DNA of 64,000 nucleotides, taken from positions 59,192,877 to 59,256,876 of the forward strand of contig CAMGYJ010000008.1 of the NCBI GenBank assembly GCA_946122785.1, in the 5' to 3' direction. The notes below the pieces were generated by a model, which saw only the letters and a list, made by a program, of their open reading frames with translations, was not told the DNA's origin and searched no databases. Position 1 is the first letter of the stretch. Each line of letters opens with the position of its first letter. A program made the position numbers and the translations under genes. This DNA is from Linum tenue. Lineage: Eukaryota > Streptophyta > Magnoliopsida > Malpighiales > Linaceae. Positions 52,325 to 63,031 of the stretch are shown here, piece by piece.

Positions 52325-53572
52325 ATGACCCGTAGCCAGTCGGGAGATCTACTACCATTAGACCAGGAGCTTGAACGAACTTGCAGGAACTTCAAGCGGG
52401 CTCTAAAGGCACGACTGGCTGCGGAGGAGGAGCTATCACAGCTGCAGCTAGAAGAAGAAGAAGGCGAGATGGCTGATCCAGAGAACCGTGCTGTGATCCC
52501 CGAGGAGCAGACCATGGGATCCTACTGGACCGCTAGGGCTGCGGACATGAGGTCACCCATTCAACATCCTCAGGTCCCAGCCAACAACTTTGAGGTGAGC
52601 ACCTCCGTGATCACCATGCTGCGCGGTTCAGTAGTGTTCCGTGGTAAGGAGGGAGAGTGCCCTCGATCACATCTCAGGCGATTCCACGAGCTCATCGATG
52701 GAATCAAGATCAATGGGGTACCAGCAGATGCCATCCAGCTGAGGTACTTCCCATTCACTCTGGAGGGGCAGGCCAAGGAGTGGCTCGACACTCGACCCCC
52801 GGGCTCCATCACCACGTTCGCCAACCTGGCGGACAAGTTCCTCACCCGCTACCATCCTCCATCCAAGACAGCTGATCTCCAGAAGCAGATTACACATTTT
52901 TCTCAGGATGAGGATGAGACCATTAGGGATGCGTGGGAGAGGTACACCAGCCTCTTTCTCAGGTGTCCCAATCATGGTTTTAATGATGCATTCAAGGTGG
53001 GCACCTTCTATCACGCTCTCTTCCCGGAGGACAAGCAGCTGATCGATTCGGTTTGTGGCGGGAACATGCTGACCAAAACCCCGCCACAGCTGAATCAACT
53101 CTTTGAGGAAATGGCGGAGAACGGTTATGATTGGGGCACTGCCAGGAGATCGAGGAGAGCGCCAGGCCGGGGCGTGCATGCTGTGGGCACCCAGTCATCT
53201 GATTTGGTGCAGGTGGTATCGAAGCTGGTCTCAGCTATCGATCGCTCCGGGATGATTCCAGGGACCGGACAGCAGCAGGCGATGCTCTGCCAGTGGTGCG
53301 AGAGCACCCATCATATGGTGGAAGACTGCCAGGCGATGAAGGAATCAACCACACCCCAGGAGCAGGTGAACTTCATTAATAACGCCAGGCGCAATGACCC
53401 CTACAGCAACACGTACAATGAGGGGTGGCGCCAGCATCCTAACTTCTCCAGGGCTGGGCCAAATCCCAAACCACCAGCTTCCCAGGGACCACCGGGCTTC
53501 CAGAGGCCACCATATCAGCCCAGACAGGGGCAATTCCAGCAGCAACATGACTCACTCCTACTGTCACCCTAG
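52325..53572 (+). CDS. Gag of element H, truncated by element I
   Basis: The ATG at 52325 starts MTRSQSGDLLPLDQELERTC. The gag core is complete: VPANNFEVSTSVITML, HLRRFHELIDGIKINGVPAD, YFPFTLEGQAKEWLDTRPPG, NLADKFLTRYHPPSKTADLQ and DAWERYTSLFLRCPNHGF. Next comes a CX2CX4HX4C zinc knuckle (CQWCESTHHMVEDC) and a Pro/Gln-rich tail. The native frame is intact up to codon 407 (53547). The last eight codons come from the LTR of element I. The protein is close to the gag of element I over its whole length, including the block SNTYNEGWRQHPNF. Confidence 0.92.
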   Translation: MTRSQSGDLLPLDQELERTCRNFKRALKARLAAEEELSQLQLEEEEGEMADPENRAVIPEEQTMGSYWTARAADMRSPIQHPQVPANNFEVSTSVITMLRGSVVFRGKEGECPRSHLRRFHELIDGIKINGVPADAIQLRYFPFTLEGQAKEWLDTRPPGSITTFANLADKFLTRYHPPSKTADLQKQITHFSQDEDETIRDAWERYTSLFLRCPNHGFNDAFKVGTFYHALFPEDKQLIDSVCGGNMLTKTPPQLNQLFEEMAENGYDWGTARRSRRAPGRGVHAVGTQSSDLVQVVSKLVSAIDRSGMIPGTGQQQAMLCQWCESTHHMVEDCQAMKESTTPQEQVNFINNARRNDPYSNTYNEGWRQHPNFSRAGPNPKPPASQGPPGFQRPPYQPRQGQFQQQHDSLLLSP

Positions 53573-54909
53573 AAAATGGCCAAGTATAACCACTTCCTAA
53601 AGCGTAGTATAGCGGGTCGGGTTTTAATGTCAACCCGGGTCCTAGATATGATGACTACTCGGTGAATTCTTGTTATTTAGCGGTGAACTTTTAGTGAAAC
53701 TCAAGCAAACAAAACACAAAGCAAGTAAACGGTTTGTTGTCAAATCAAGAGAGGTCACCCGGATATGGTTTCCCCCTAGACTGCAGTTAAGTCGGATTGC
53801 AATTTACCAAGTTCAGTTTTCATGAAAGTTATACTGCGGAAGGTTCTCAATTAGCCTGAAGTCTCGACTAAAGGTCTCCAGACCCTCTCAATCTGAGTCT
53901 CTAGAGGGCGACTAACCTCCACCGGAGTAAACAGATTGAGGCCCTAATGAACCAAACCTCCACTACCGAATTGACTTCGGTACAGAATAGCGAATTGGCC
54001 CCTCGACTAAAGTCACCAATTCGCCACCTTCGATTAAGGGTACTCTATCAACCTAGGCAGATATTCTCATTCCAGGTCAAAGCAGAAACAACAGGAATTT
54101 GATCAGGATTCAAGTCATTCAATCAATCAAACCTCAATCGAATATAATCAATTCACAAACACTGTACTTGGGTTCATACAATCAGACCTAGCATACAAAT
54201 CTAGGGTTCTCCATACCCAGATGAATGGGGAAACTACTCCATAGAGAAAGAAGCAAAAGCAGATTCAGACACGGAAATCATACTGTGAAGTTGGATTCCT
54301 GCTTCTGGACGTTTAATCGCACTTCTCCAAGCTTAAGACGGGCTCCAATGGTGTTGAAGATCGATCTATGGCGCTTGAGAACTCTGGTTCGACGCTTTCT
54401 CTCTCTAGGTATCGGTTTCTCTCTAAAAAACTCGGAACCCTTCAATGTTGGCCTTCTTCTTCCTTAAATCAGCTGCCTGGTCGCGATACCCGGTCGAAAT
54501 ACCCGGTCGGGTATTTTATGGTTCGACCGGGTATTGTGAAACGCACCGTTCCATTAAAGGGGAAAATACCCGGTCTACCACCAAAATCCCCGACCGGGGA
54601 TTTATCGCCATCGCCCGGGCCCCCTTCTGCTTCTCACGGGTGCCTGAAGGAGGAAATACCCGGTCGAGGCCAGAATATACCCGGTCGGGTATTTCTTCCT
54701 TTGACCGGGTATTTTGGTCCAGCAGCATCCTTTGTCCAATCTTCGCTCCTTTCGATCCAGAACTCGTTCCTTCGCCTCGATTCCAACGCCAGGACCTGAA
54801 ATATGACATAAACACACAACCTAGCGTAAAATCGGCTTAAAATACGAGATTCCTCATCACAAACGACTTCAGAATAGGGGTGAAAACATGTATGATTATC
54901 GGTCTATCA
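53548..54909 (-). repeat. 3' LTR of element I
   Basis: This LTR is 1362 bp. Read on the minus strand it begins TGATAGACCGATAATC and ends AGTAGGAGTGAGTCA. The palindrome cluster lies at 54480-54716 (AATACCCG-AC-CGGGTATT units). Confidence 0.95.
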
Positions 54910-54924
54910 AACTCCCCCACACTT
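54910..54924 (-). promoter_or_regulatory. Polypurine tract of element I
   Basis: The complement reads AAGTGTGGGGGAGTT, next to the LTR start TGATAGACC. It follows GGGGACAAGCAAACGG as in the other family members. Confidence 0.88.
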
Positions 54925-55691
54925 AACCGTTTGCTTGTCCCCAAGCAAACCAAGTCAGACACTAGGTAAGCTTACATATTTCAATCAACCAACACGGGGG
55001 ACAAGTCATAAAGGCACAAAACACGTGAATCGCACTGATTTTCAAACATCAATACATGCACAACCTCAATAACAACCTGGACAACCACCACAAAGGACAT
55101 TCGAGTGCAGCAAATCGAGTAAAGGAAGAGTCTCCCGTCTGTTCACTAGCCAACCTAGACTTGATTCAACCACTTACTCAAAACAGTCGACTCATGCATC
55201 CAACTCAAAACATCAGAATAGAGACCGAGCAATCTAGGTCCTCACCGGGGTACAAGAGCATATAGAAAATGGAAATGAATCACTCACTCTCGACCAGTGG
55301 GGTCAGGACAATTTTGATGCGAAAGATGCGCATGCTATTTCTCTCAATCCCTATCATCTCTTCACCATGATGGCAGCCTCTAAATGCTAGAGTTCACATA
55401 TGGGGTGTCACCACTAACTAATCAGGAGGTCTTAGACACAGGTTCAAATGTCTGGCTAGGGTCTTGGACATGGGGAAAGGGCCTTTTAGGTGGTGGAAGT
55501 ATTCATAGCAAAAAGGTTCCACATTTTCCAAACACACAATCACAGTCAACCAACCCGGTATTTTCTTTCTGCTATTCTGCATTCCTCAATATCTTAAGAG
55601 CACAAGAGCGAAGGAGGCATAATCATCAGCATTTCCAAGCCAGACTGCTAAGAAACACTGCTTACTAGGCATTACTCAGATTGTTGGTAGT

Positions 55692-55758
55692 GGCTCTCTT
55701 TTGCTTTCAATGTTTCTTTGTTTTTCTTTCATTTTTCTTTTCATTTCTTAAGAGAGCC
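55692..55758 (-). other. 3' hairpin 2 with A-rich loop (element I), different stem sequence
   Basis: On the minus strand GGCTCTCTT (55758-55750) pairs with AAGAGAGCC (55700-55692) around a 49-nt loop of mainly A. Position, loop composition and stem length match hairpin 2 of copies A, D and F, but the stem sequence is unrelated. Confidence 0.6.
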
Positions 55759-56348
55759 CCCACTTCTGCATAAATTTCAAACACCTGCCCAATTTTTAAG
55801 CACTACCTCCAACACTCACATAGACTTTAGCAGAAACAGCAGAGAATATATAAAACCACTCTGTGGAACCTTCTAAAAGATGCAACAAGGGTGATTTTTT
55901 CATTATAGACCAAAAGAAAGGATAACACACGGCTCAAAGGGGCTGACTAGGGGATATGACACATCAGGACAGTCAGTTTTGGGCGTGGGCTAATCCTATG
56001 TCCCCCATCATCTTAGCTAGTGACAACGTGAATGCTACACATCATGGAAGAGGGATCTATCGCACAAGAAAGAAACGAGCAGGCTCAAATCTCACATGGC
56101 TACCTATATGCTCTATCTCACATTCTGATACCCTGAACTAGATGCATAAACGACTGTCAAGGACAAGTAATCAGATCAAGTCGGATCAAGTCACAGTTGG
56201 CAAGCAAACAGTGGAAAAACTGAACCCCTACATCGTTCTTCTGCACATTTCAGTCCTCATCATAGGTTGTCCTAGTCGCAAACAAGTTGTCATGCATTAA
56301 TCCGAAAACCAATCAATTCATCCATCAAAACACAGTGCCAATATGATA

Positions 56349-56396
56349 CTTGGAGCCCTCAAATCGTAAGATTTGGACAGTGGACTAGGCTCCAAG
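56349..56396 (-). other. Conserved 3' hairpin 1 (element I)
   Basis: The outer stem CTTGGAGCC/GGCTCCAAG is kept. The inner stem is CAAATC with GATTTG, a compensated variant of CAAATT/AATTTG in copies A and D. The loop motif TAGTCCACTGTC is also kept. Confidence 0.65.
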
Positions 56397-56760
56397 CACA
56401 CAAACAGAGCTCATGCAGTCAAAAGATAAACATCCCCCCACACTTAAGATCGACATTGCCCTCAATGGAGAAGAGGGAAGGAAAGGGGAACGAAGTTACC
56501 GGTATGCACGGACTGCAGAGGACTGGAAATGGACCAGTCGGGAACACAGCACAGCTCAAGGAGAACAGAAGAGCTCAACCAGAATATGTTAGGTCCGATG
56601 TCAGCCCAATAAGACATCATCCAGAACAAATGAAACAAACCAAAACAAAACCAAATCGCAATCCGACTCGAAACATAAGAAAGAAAGTCAAACCGTGGTG
56701 GGGTTGCCTCCCCACAAGCGCTTCTTTACCGTCTTTTAGCTGGACGCCCATGGTGGATAC
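56397..56760 (-). other. Start of the 3' noncoding region of element I
   Basis: On the minus strand, downstream of the ORF, it contains AAAGAAGCGCTTGTGGGGAGG (about 56713-56733). This matches AAAGAAGCGCTTGTTGGGAGG after the ORFs of copies A and D. A first purine-rich tract, CTTAAGTGTGGGGGGATG, lies at 56432-56449. No gene is present. Confidence 0.7.
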
Positions 56761-59607
56761 TCAGGGAAGTGCAGGAACAGGTGCTGCCAAGAGCGGATCC
56801 ACATCGCTCTTGAGGTACAGCTTCAGATGGTGACCGTGCACCCGACGGTTGCAACCACCAGCAGAAGTCAGCTCGACCTGGCCATCCGGCAAGACGCAGG
56901 CGAGTGAGTACTCGGATGGCCAGGGTGGTCGTGGTGCGGGGGGTGGGACCAGCTCATAGTGGTCTCCACTCTTCTTCCGCGCAGGCTTAGCCACTTGCGG
57001 CTTCGGCCGCCACTCCTCCTTGAGCTTTTTGTTCGAAGGCGAGGCTGGATGGAGTGGCGGCGAAGGAATGATAGGCGGGTCCTGCAAAATGAGAGGTGCA
57101 GAAGGGTACACGACAGGCTCGTGTACCTGATCAGAAATAGCATGCACAGGCGATACAGAAATCATAGCACAATGATCAAACTCAGTCACAGGAAAAACAG
57201 CCTGTTCATTTCCAGCACGCAAGATCAGTTTACCATCATGCACATCAATCAGTGCCTTGGCGGTGGCAAGAAATGGTCTACCTAGAATCAAAGGCACATC
57301 CACATCATCATTTATATCCAGAATAACAAAATCAACAGGATATGTGAATGCACCCACATTAACAAGCAAATCTTCTATGATACCCCTAGGATGCACCACA
57401 GAACGATCAGCTAGCTGAATGCTCATCCTAGTAGGGCTAAGTTCACCTAGGTCTAGCTTTGTGAACAATTTGTATGGCATGACATTAATGCTAGCGCCTA
57501 GGTCCGCCAAGGACTTTCCTATATGCATGCTGCCAATAGTAAGAGGGATAGTAAAACTCCCTGGATCCTGGCGCTTTTCGGGCAGCTTGTTCTGCAGGAT
57601 GGCAGAACATTCCTCGCTCAGCAGCACTGTCGAGAGATCCCCAAGTTTCTTCTTGTTGGTGCAGAGATCTTTCATGAACTTAGCGTACTTGGGCATCTTC
57701 GACAGTGCCTCCACAAATGGTACGCTGATGTTGAGCTGCTTCAACATTGCCATAAAATTGGCAAACTCAGTCTCCAACTTGTCTTTGTGAAGGCGAGTGG
57801 GGAAGGGAAGCTGGGGTACGTGCTCCTTCACCACTGGTTGTGGCTTGGGAGCAGGGGCTTCCTTCTCCACCCGCACTTCTGTATCACCGGCTGGAAGTGC
57901 TGAAGCAGGTAGTGGTTCCTCCTGCCTAGTCAAGGCAGGATCAGCTGATGTAGGCCTGCCGCTCAGGGTGAAAATGGCATGTGCGGTCTCGTGCGGGTCC
58001 CGTGGATTGGGGATGGTGGTGGCAGGTAGAGTCCCCGGGGCCCGAGCAGTAAGCTGGCGCGCTAGGACACCGACTTGGTGCTGTAGATCTTGCAAAATAG
58101 CACCCTGGTTCCTCTGCCCTGCCTCCAAAGAAGCTATGCTCTGGTCCACCCTTGCGAAATTCGCCTGGCTGGTGGTCATGAATGTCGCCAAAATGTTCTT
58201 CAGATCAGCCATCTGATTATCGGGAGCTGCGGCTGCTGGAGGCTGAGCAAACTGGCCCTGGGGCTGCTGGAATGGCTGCCCTTGCCTAGGCTGGTAGGGC
58301 TGTTGCTGTGGTGGTGGCCCTTGCCTATCCTGGTAGGGCTGCCTCTGCTGAAAACCACCTGCTGGTGCTGGGAAACCAGGTGGTTTGTTGGTGTTGTTGC
58401 TCCAGGCGAAGTTGGGATGCTGGCGCCATCCCTCATTGTATGTGTTGCTGTATGGGTCGAAGCGCCGAGCATTGGCGATGAAGGCCACCTGCTCTTGGGG
58501 AGTAGAGGACTCCCGCATAGCCTGACAGTCCTCCACCAGATGGTTCGGACTCTCACACCACTGGCACTGAGCTACTGGAGGCGCAGCTACACCTCGGCCC
58601 GGAAGGAGACTGTTAGGCTGCTTCAGGGTCTGCACCAACTCAGCCACCTGCTGCTCTAACCCGGATCTGGCCTCCATAGCATGCACACCACGGTCCCGGG
58701 AGTGCCTGCCTCTGCTGCTCTGCCCCCAGGAATGATCGCGGGCAGCCAAAGTACTGATCATCTGGTTCAGCTCGGGTGGAGTCTTAGTAAGGATATCCCC
58801 TCCTGGGCATAGAGACTCGATCACCCTCTGGCTGTCTGGGGTGATGGCACTGTAGAAGTTCCCCACTGTGAAAGCATCGCTGAAGCCATGATGGGGACAC
58901 TGCCAGAAGTATCCCATGTACCGCTCCCATGCATCACGAAGGGACTCATCTGGCTCTTGGCGGAAGTGAGTGATCTCCCGCTGAATCTCAGTAGTCTTCG
59001 ATGCCGGATAATATCTGTGCACGAACTTATCCGCCAGATCGTCCCAAGAAGTGATGGACAGTGGGGGCTGGGTCTCCAACCACCTCTTAGCATTCCCCGC
59101 CAGAGAATGGGGGAAGAGGTGAAGGCGGATTGCATCATCCGGAACACCATTCAGCTTGAAACCGTTTGTCAGCTGCAGAAAACGGGAAAGGTGTGCCCGG
59201 GCTTCCTCATCCTTCAAGCCATGGAACTGGATAGAGGATGTGATGAGCTGAATCCAGCCTGGCTTGATCTCGAAGTTATTTGCTGGGATGGGTGGATAGA
59301 GGATGACCGGGCGGATGTCAGCAATCCGTGGAGTGTAGTAGTACTCCAAGGTGGGACCCGGCGGTGGTGGTGGATGATGATGGTGGCCAGCTCCCGGGGG
59401 GTTTTGGTCGTTCCCCAGGATCTGGTTGTGAGGAGGCGGGTTCTGATCGCCTTCCATCTCGTGCTCGTCCTCGGAGTCGCTGGTCAATTGGCCGTCTCGG
59501 CGCTCCACCGTAGCCAGTCTAGCTCGCTGTTGTCTCCGAAGTTGTTTGCAGGTGCGCTCAATCTCAGGATTCAACGGCAGTAAACTTCCCGACTGGCTAC
59601 GGGTCAT
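56761..59607 (-). CDS. Gag-protease polyprotein with integrase-like C-terminal tail (element I)
   Basis: This uninterrupted 948-codon ORF starts MTRSQSGSLLPLNPEIERTC. The gag core spans about residues 108-290 (IPANNFEIKPGWIQLI; LFPHSLAGNAKRWLE; DAWERYMGYFWQCPHHGF). A CX2CX4HX4C zinc knuckle uses C348, C351, H356 and C361. A Pro/Gln-rich linker leads to the Athila protease with catalytic D702 (SLADLGASINVMP) and ILGRPFLATAKALIDV. RT, RNase H and integrase core are absent. The frame continues into RVHGHHLKLYL near residue 925, which resembles the very end of Athila integrase (V-NGHRLK-YL), so an in-frame deletion of pol is likely. It could supply its own particle and protease but needs RT and integrase in trans. 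Confidence 0.93.
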   Translation of the reverse strand: MTRSQSGSLLPLNPEIERTCKQLRRQQRARLATVERRDGQLTSDSEDEHEMEGDQNPPPHNQILGNDQNPPGAGHHHHPPPPPGPTLEYYYTPRIADIRPVILYPPIPANNFEIKPGWIQLITSSIQFHGLKDEEARAHLSRFLQLTNGFKLNGVPDDAIRLHLFPHSLAGNAKRWLETQPPLSITSWDDLADKFVHRYYPASKTTEIQREITHFRQEPDESLRDAWERYMGYFWQCPHHGFSDAFTVGNFYSAITPDSQRVIESLCPGGDILTKTPPELNQMISTLAARDHSWGQSSRGRHSRDRGVHAMEARSGLEQQVAELVQTLKQPNSLLPGRGVAAPPVAQCQWCESPNHLVEDCQAMRESSTPQEQVAFIANARRFDPYSNTYNEGWRQHPNFAWSNNTNKPPGFPAPAGGFQQRQPYQDRQGPPPQQQPYQPRQGQPFQQPQGQFAQPPAAAAPDNQMADLKNILATFMTTSQANFARVDQSIASLEAGQRNQGAILQDLQHQVGVLARQLTARAPGTLPATTIPNPRDPHETAHAIFTLSGRPTSADPALTRQEEPLPASALPAGDTEVRVEKEAPAPKPQPVVKEHVPQLPFPTRLHKDKLETEFANFMAMLKQLNISVPFVEALSKMPKYAKFMKDLCTNKKKLGDLSTVLLSEECSAILQNKLPEKRQDPGSFTIPLTIGSMHIGKSLADLGASINVMPYKLFTKLDLGELSPTRMSIQLADRSVVHPRGIIEDLLVNVGAFTYPVDFVILDINDDVDVPLILGRPFLATAKALIDVHDGKLILRAGNEQAVFPVTEFDHCAMISVSPVHAISDQVHEPVVYPSAPLILQDPPIIPSPPLHPASPSNKKLKEEWRPKPQVAKPARKKSGDHYELVPPPAPRPPWPSEYSLACVLPDGQVELTSAGGCNRRVHGHHLKLYLKSDVDPLLAAPVPALP

Positions 59608-59730
59608 GCACTATCTGCACACAATCAAGCAAAGCAAACCCCGTGAAGGCACAAGTGGGAAAGACAAAACTCAATGCACAAATGAAAATGCCAAAGTAAC
59701 AGAAATCACTTTTCTTCAACAACCTAGCCG

Positions 59731-59748
59731 TCCCCGGCAACGGCGCCA
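59731..59748 (-). promoter_or_regulatory. tRNA-Asp primer binding site of element I
   Basis: The complement reads TGGCGCCGTTGCCGGGGA, six bases from the 5' LTR. It is intact. Confidence 0.93.
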
Positions 59749-59754
59749 AAAACT

Positions 59755-61117
59755 TGACTCACTCCTACTGTCACCCTAGAAAATGGCCAAGTATAACCAC
59801 TTCCTAAAGCGTAGTATAGCGGGTCGGGTTTTAATGTCAACCCGGGTCCTAGATATGATGACTACTCGGTGAATTCTTGTTATTTAGCGGTGAACTTTTA
59901 GTGAAACTCAAGCAAACAAAACACAAAGCAAGTAAACGGTTTGTTGTCAAATCAAGAGAGGTCACCCGGATATGGTTTCCCCCTAGACTGCAGTTAAGTC
60001 GGATTGCAATTTACCAAGTTCAGTTTTCATGAAAGTTATACTGCGGAAGGTTCTCAATTAGCCTGAAGTCTCGACTAAAGGTCTCCAGACCCTCTCAATC
60101 TGAGTCTCTAGAGGGCGACTAACCTCCACCGGAGTAAACAGATTGAGGCCCTAATGAACCAAACCTCCACTACCGAATTGACTTCGGTACAGAATAGCGA
60201 ATTGGCCCCTCGACTAAAGTCACCAATTCGCCACCTTCGATTAAGGGTACTCTATCAACCTAGGCAGATATTCTCATTCCAGGTCAAAGCAGAAACAACA
60301 GGAATTTGATCAGGATTCAAGTCATTCAATCAATCAAACCTCAATCGAATATAATCAATTCACAAACACTGTACTTGGGTTCATACAATCAGACCTAGCA
60401 TACAAATCTAGGGTTCTCCATACCCAGATGAATGGGGAAACTACTCCATAGAGAAAGAAGCAAAAGCAGATTCAGACACGGAAATCATACTGTGAAGTTG
60501 GATTCCTGCTTCTGGACGTTTAATCGCACTTCTCCAAGCTTAAGACGGGCTCCAATGGTGTTGAAGATCGATCTATGGCGCTTGAGAACTCTGGTTCGAC
60601 GCTTTCTCTCTCTAGGTATCGGTTTCTCTCTCAAAAACTCGGAACCCTTCAATGTTGGCCTTCTTCTTCCTTAAATCAGCTGCCTGGTCGCGATACCCGG
60701 TCGAAATACCCGGTCGGGTATTTTATGGTTCGACCGGGTATTTATGAAACGCACCGTTCCATTAAAGGGGAAAATACCCGGTCTACCACCAAAATCCCCG
60801 ACCGGGGATTTATCGCCATCGCCCGGGCCCCCTTCTGCTTCTCACGGGTGCCCGAAGGAGGAAATACCCGGTCGAGGCCAGAATATACCCGGTCGGGTAT
60901 TTCTTCCTTTGACCGGGTATTTTGGTCCAGCAGCATCCTTTGTCCAATCTTCGCTCCTTTCGATCCAGAACTCGTTCCTTCGCCTCGATTCCAACGCCAG
61001 GACCTGAAATATGACATAAACACACAACCTAGCGTAAAATCGGCTTAAAATACGAGATTCCTCATCACAAACGACTTCAGAATAGGGGTGAAAACATGTA
61101 TGATTATCGGTCTATCA
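59755..61117 (-). repeat. 5' LTR of element I
   Basis: This LTR is 1363 bp and nearly identical to the 3' copy. On the minus strand it starts TGATAGACC at 61117, and its palindrome cluster lies at about 60688-60920. Confidence 0.95.
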
Positions 61118-61748
61118 CATATCATATGCAGTTCAGGTGGTCAGTCAGTTCATGGCCAACCCTCGTGATGCTCACCTTCTTGCTGTTCAACGCATTCTGC
61201 GGTATCTTCATCAGACAGCACATGCGGGTCTCTTCTTTCCCTCGAAAGGGAAGATTGAGCTCCAAGCCTACTCTGACTCTGATTTTGCAGGCTCCATTGA
61301 TACTCGTCGCTCTACGAGTGGTTGGTGTGTTCGCTTCGGGGAGGCCTTCATTTCTTGGCGCTGTAAAGAGCAGGACAAGGTGTCCAAGTCTTCGACTGAA
61401 GCTGAATATCGAGCGATGTCTGAAGTGAGTTCGGAGTTGGTTTGGCTTCGTCGTTTGCTTGCTGATGTTGGTGTTTCCTGCCCGGCTCCTATGTCCTTAT
61501 ATGTGGATAATACTAGTGCTATCCAGATTGTTGTCAACCCTGTCCTTCACGGTTGGACGAAACACATCGAGATACATATTCACTACATCCGTGATCTGGT
61601 TCGAGAAGAGGTGGTACTTCTCCATTACTTACCGACTGAGGAGCAGGTGGCCGATCTCTTTACTAAAGCCTTCTCTTCCAGCCGGCATTGGTACCTGTCT
61701 AGCAAATTGATGCTTCGCGAGCTGCATCAATTTGGGGGAGGCTGTTAG
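61118..61748 (+). pseudogene. Ty1/copia RT-RNase H C-terminal fragment
   Basis: The frame is open from the element I boundary: YAVQVVSQFMANPRDAHLLA, RILRYLHQTAHAGLFF, the RNase H start YSDSDFAGSIDTRRSTSGW, FISWRCKEQDKVSKSSTEAE, YVDNTSAIQI and HYLPTEEQVADLFTKAF. It ends at GGGC with TAG at 61746-61748, overlapping the LTR. This is a clean copia 3' end. All of gag, integrase and the RT core are missing, apparently removed by whatever brought element I next to it. Confidence 0.92.
61731..61742 (+). promoter_or_regulatory. Polypurine tract of the copia fragment
   Basis: TTGGGGGAGGC lies directly before the LTR and overlaps the last pol codons, which is usual for copia. Confidence 0.85.
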
Positions 61749-62058
61749 CGGATTAGTAGATTGGGTTAAGCCCATTTGTATATATGTATCTCTTGTGTAG
61801 GTTTTTGTTGGACTAAGTACATTTTCAGCCCATGGAATAGTAGAGGGCTAAGGGTACATGTACGTGCATGGGGTTAGGGTTTGGTGAGTATATATACTCA
61901 TCTAGAGACTGTAGCCGATTCGTTCAAGTACACTACGAATAAGATATCAGCTGGAGAGGCTTTTCTCCCGTGGACTAGTCCCGAACATTGGGGATACCAC
62001 GTACATCGAGTGTTCTTGTTTCTTGCTTGATTGTTTGGTTAGGGTCGGATTATTAACA
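61743..62058 (+). repeat. 3' LTR of the copia fragment
   Basis: This 316-bp LTR begins TGTTAGCGGATTAG and ends TTATTAACA. It contains GAGTATATATACTC (near 61886-61899), a palindromic TATA region that probably includes the promoter. Confidence 0.85.
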
Positions 62059-62650
62059 ACAACTATGTCTTCAGCTCCTCTCGCAGGTTGCCCATTGCTC
62101 CCTCGTTTCGAATCAGCTATGCCGTCGCCCATTCTGTTGCAGCCATGAATAGTTCCTACAAGAAACCAAAGGAAAAGCTAAACGTACTCAAGCTAATCTT
62201 GTTGTGTAAACTAGGAAATCGAATTAATTTTTATTTTATTTTTTGAACTTGCGAGACTCAACCAGTCAATCAGGTCATAATCGAGTTCATTTTCTAGGAA
62301 AATTTCAAGAAGTCTTCAACACCATATTGCTCTCTCTATCGGCGCTCTCTCCTCTCTTTGACGCAAGGCTCTCAAACGGGTTAGATTAATAAGATTGTTT
62401 TAAAATATGCCAAATATAAGAATAGTTTATTTGGAATTGGCGATTTTCTCACATGTTAAAATCGACTTTAAATATATTTATCATCCAATTTGCAAAATGA
62501 GTGATTGTTATATCTAAACTTTTAGCTGAGATTCCAGAAATAGTTAAGTTAAAATTGTTTGACATAATCACACATAACAAACGTTGTATTAATATATTAT
62601 TAATATTTTGAGAAGACAATTATTCCATGTAATCTGAACAAACAAAGATT
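62059..62650. other. Unassigned AT-rich segment
   Basis: A short open stretch starting ATGTCTTCAGCTCCTCTCGC (62065) ends after 28 codons. The rest is AT-rich with no recognisable coding or repeat structure. Confidence 0.35.
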
Positions 62651-62764
62651 TACAAAAAGTTAGTAGTAGCCGAGATACATTATGGGTCCCCACTCCCTTT
62701 GTTATTGAAAAGCTAACTTCCAAGCTTGGTCTTCATGATATTCACACCTACGCTTGAGGGGGCG
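62651..62764 (+). pseudogene. Copia pol end and polypurine tract, remnant
   Basis: PFVIEKLTSKLGLHDIHTYA, stop, resembles the last residues of copia pol (KLG+.DIH.P). CTTGAGGGGGCG follows as polypurine tract, with a probable LTR start TGTTATGGG at 62765. Confidence 0.55.
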
Positions 62765-63031
62765 TGTTATGGGATTCACACATGCATGGTAAGAGCACGA
62801 CCATGAGACCAGTGTAGCAAGCGTTCTGAAGACAGTTTACCTCACGGCCTCATCTCATGGTCGTGAGATTGAGGCGTGATATTAGGACGCGTTTGGTTAG
62901 TTGGTGTAGTTTGGGTGGTTCTTGGTAATTATCCAAGGTGCATAATTTTCATCTATTAATCCAAGAGTTTTAGCTGAGTGAGACATTACTATACATAAAG
63001 CTAAAGCCAGGTTATTGTTGCCTAAAAGTGA
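62765..63031 (+). repeat. Possible copia LTR start, truncated
   Basis: It begins TGTTATGGGATTCACACATG. CACGACCATGAGACC and CTCATGGTCGTGAG occur at about 62797-62872, which are CG-R-C-CG-like inverted words as in the other LTRs. The end is not visible before the LINE. Confidence 0.4.

Larger units (their letters stand above)
50849..53547 (+). mobile_element. Athila-like element H, 5' part (LTR, primer site, gag)
   Basis: The LTR (50849-52181), tRNA-Asp primer site and most of gag are intact. The element is cut at 53547 by the canonical LTR terminus of element I. The rest of H does not reappear on the far side of I. Confidence 0.92.
53548..61117 (-). mobile_element. Young non-autonomous Athila-like element I with intact gag-protease ORF
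   Basis: The 5' LTR is at the right (59755-61117), followed on the minus strand by the tRNA-Asp primer site, one 948-codon ORF, about 1.8 kb of structured 3' noncoding sequence, a polypurine tract and the 3' LTR (53548-54909). I count only about three substitutions and one single-base indel between the 1.36-kb LTRs, so this is the youngest insertion here. RT, RNase H and integrase core are absent. The flanks do not match: CAACA on the left is element H gag, CATAT on the right is copia. Confidence 0.93.

Noticed and set aside
54368..54840. ORFs of 131-157 codons in the element I LTRs (also 60575-61048)
   Set aside because: The frames read the AATACCCG palindromes as TRS/PVGYF-like repeats and differ between the two LTRs at indels, so they are non-coding.
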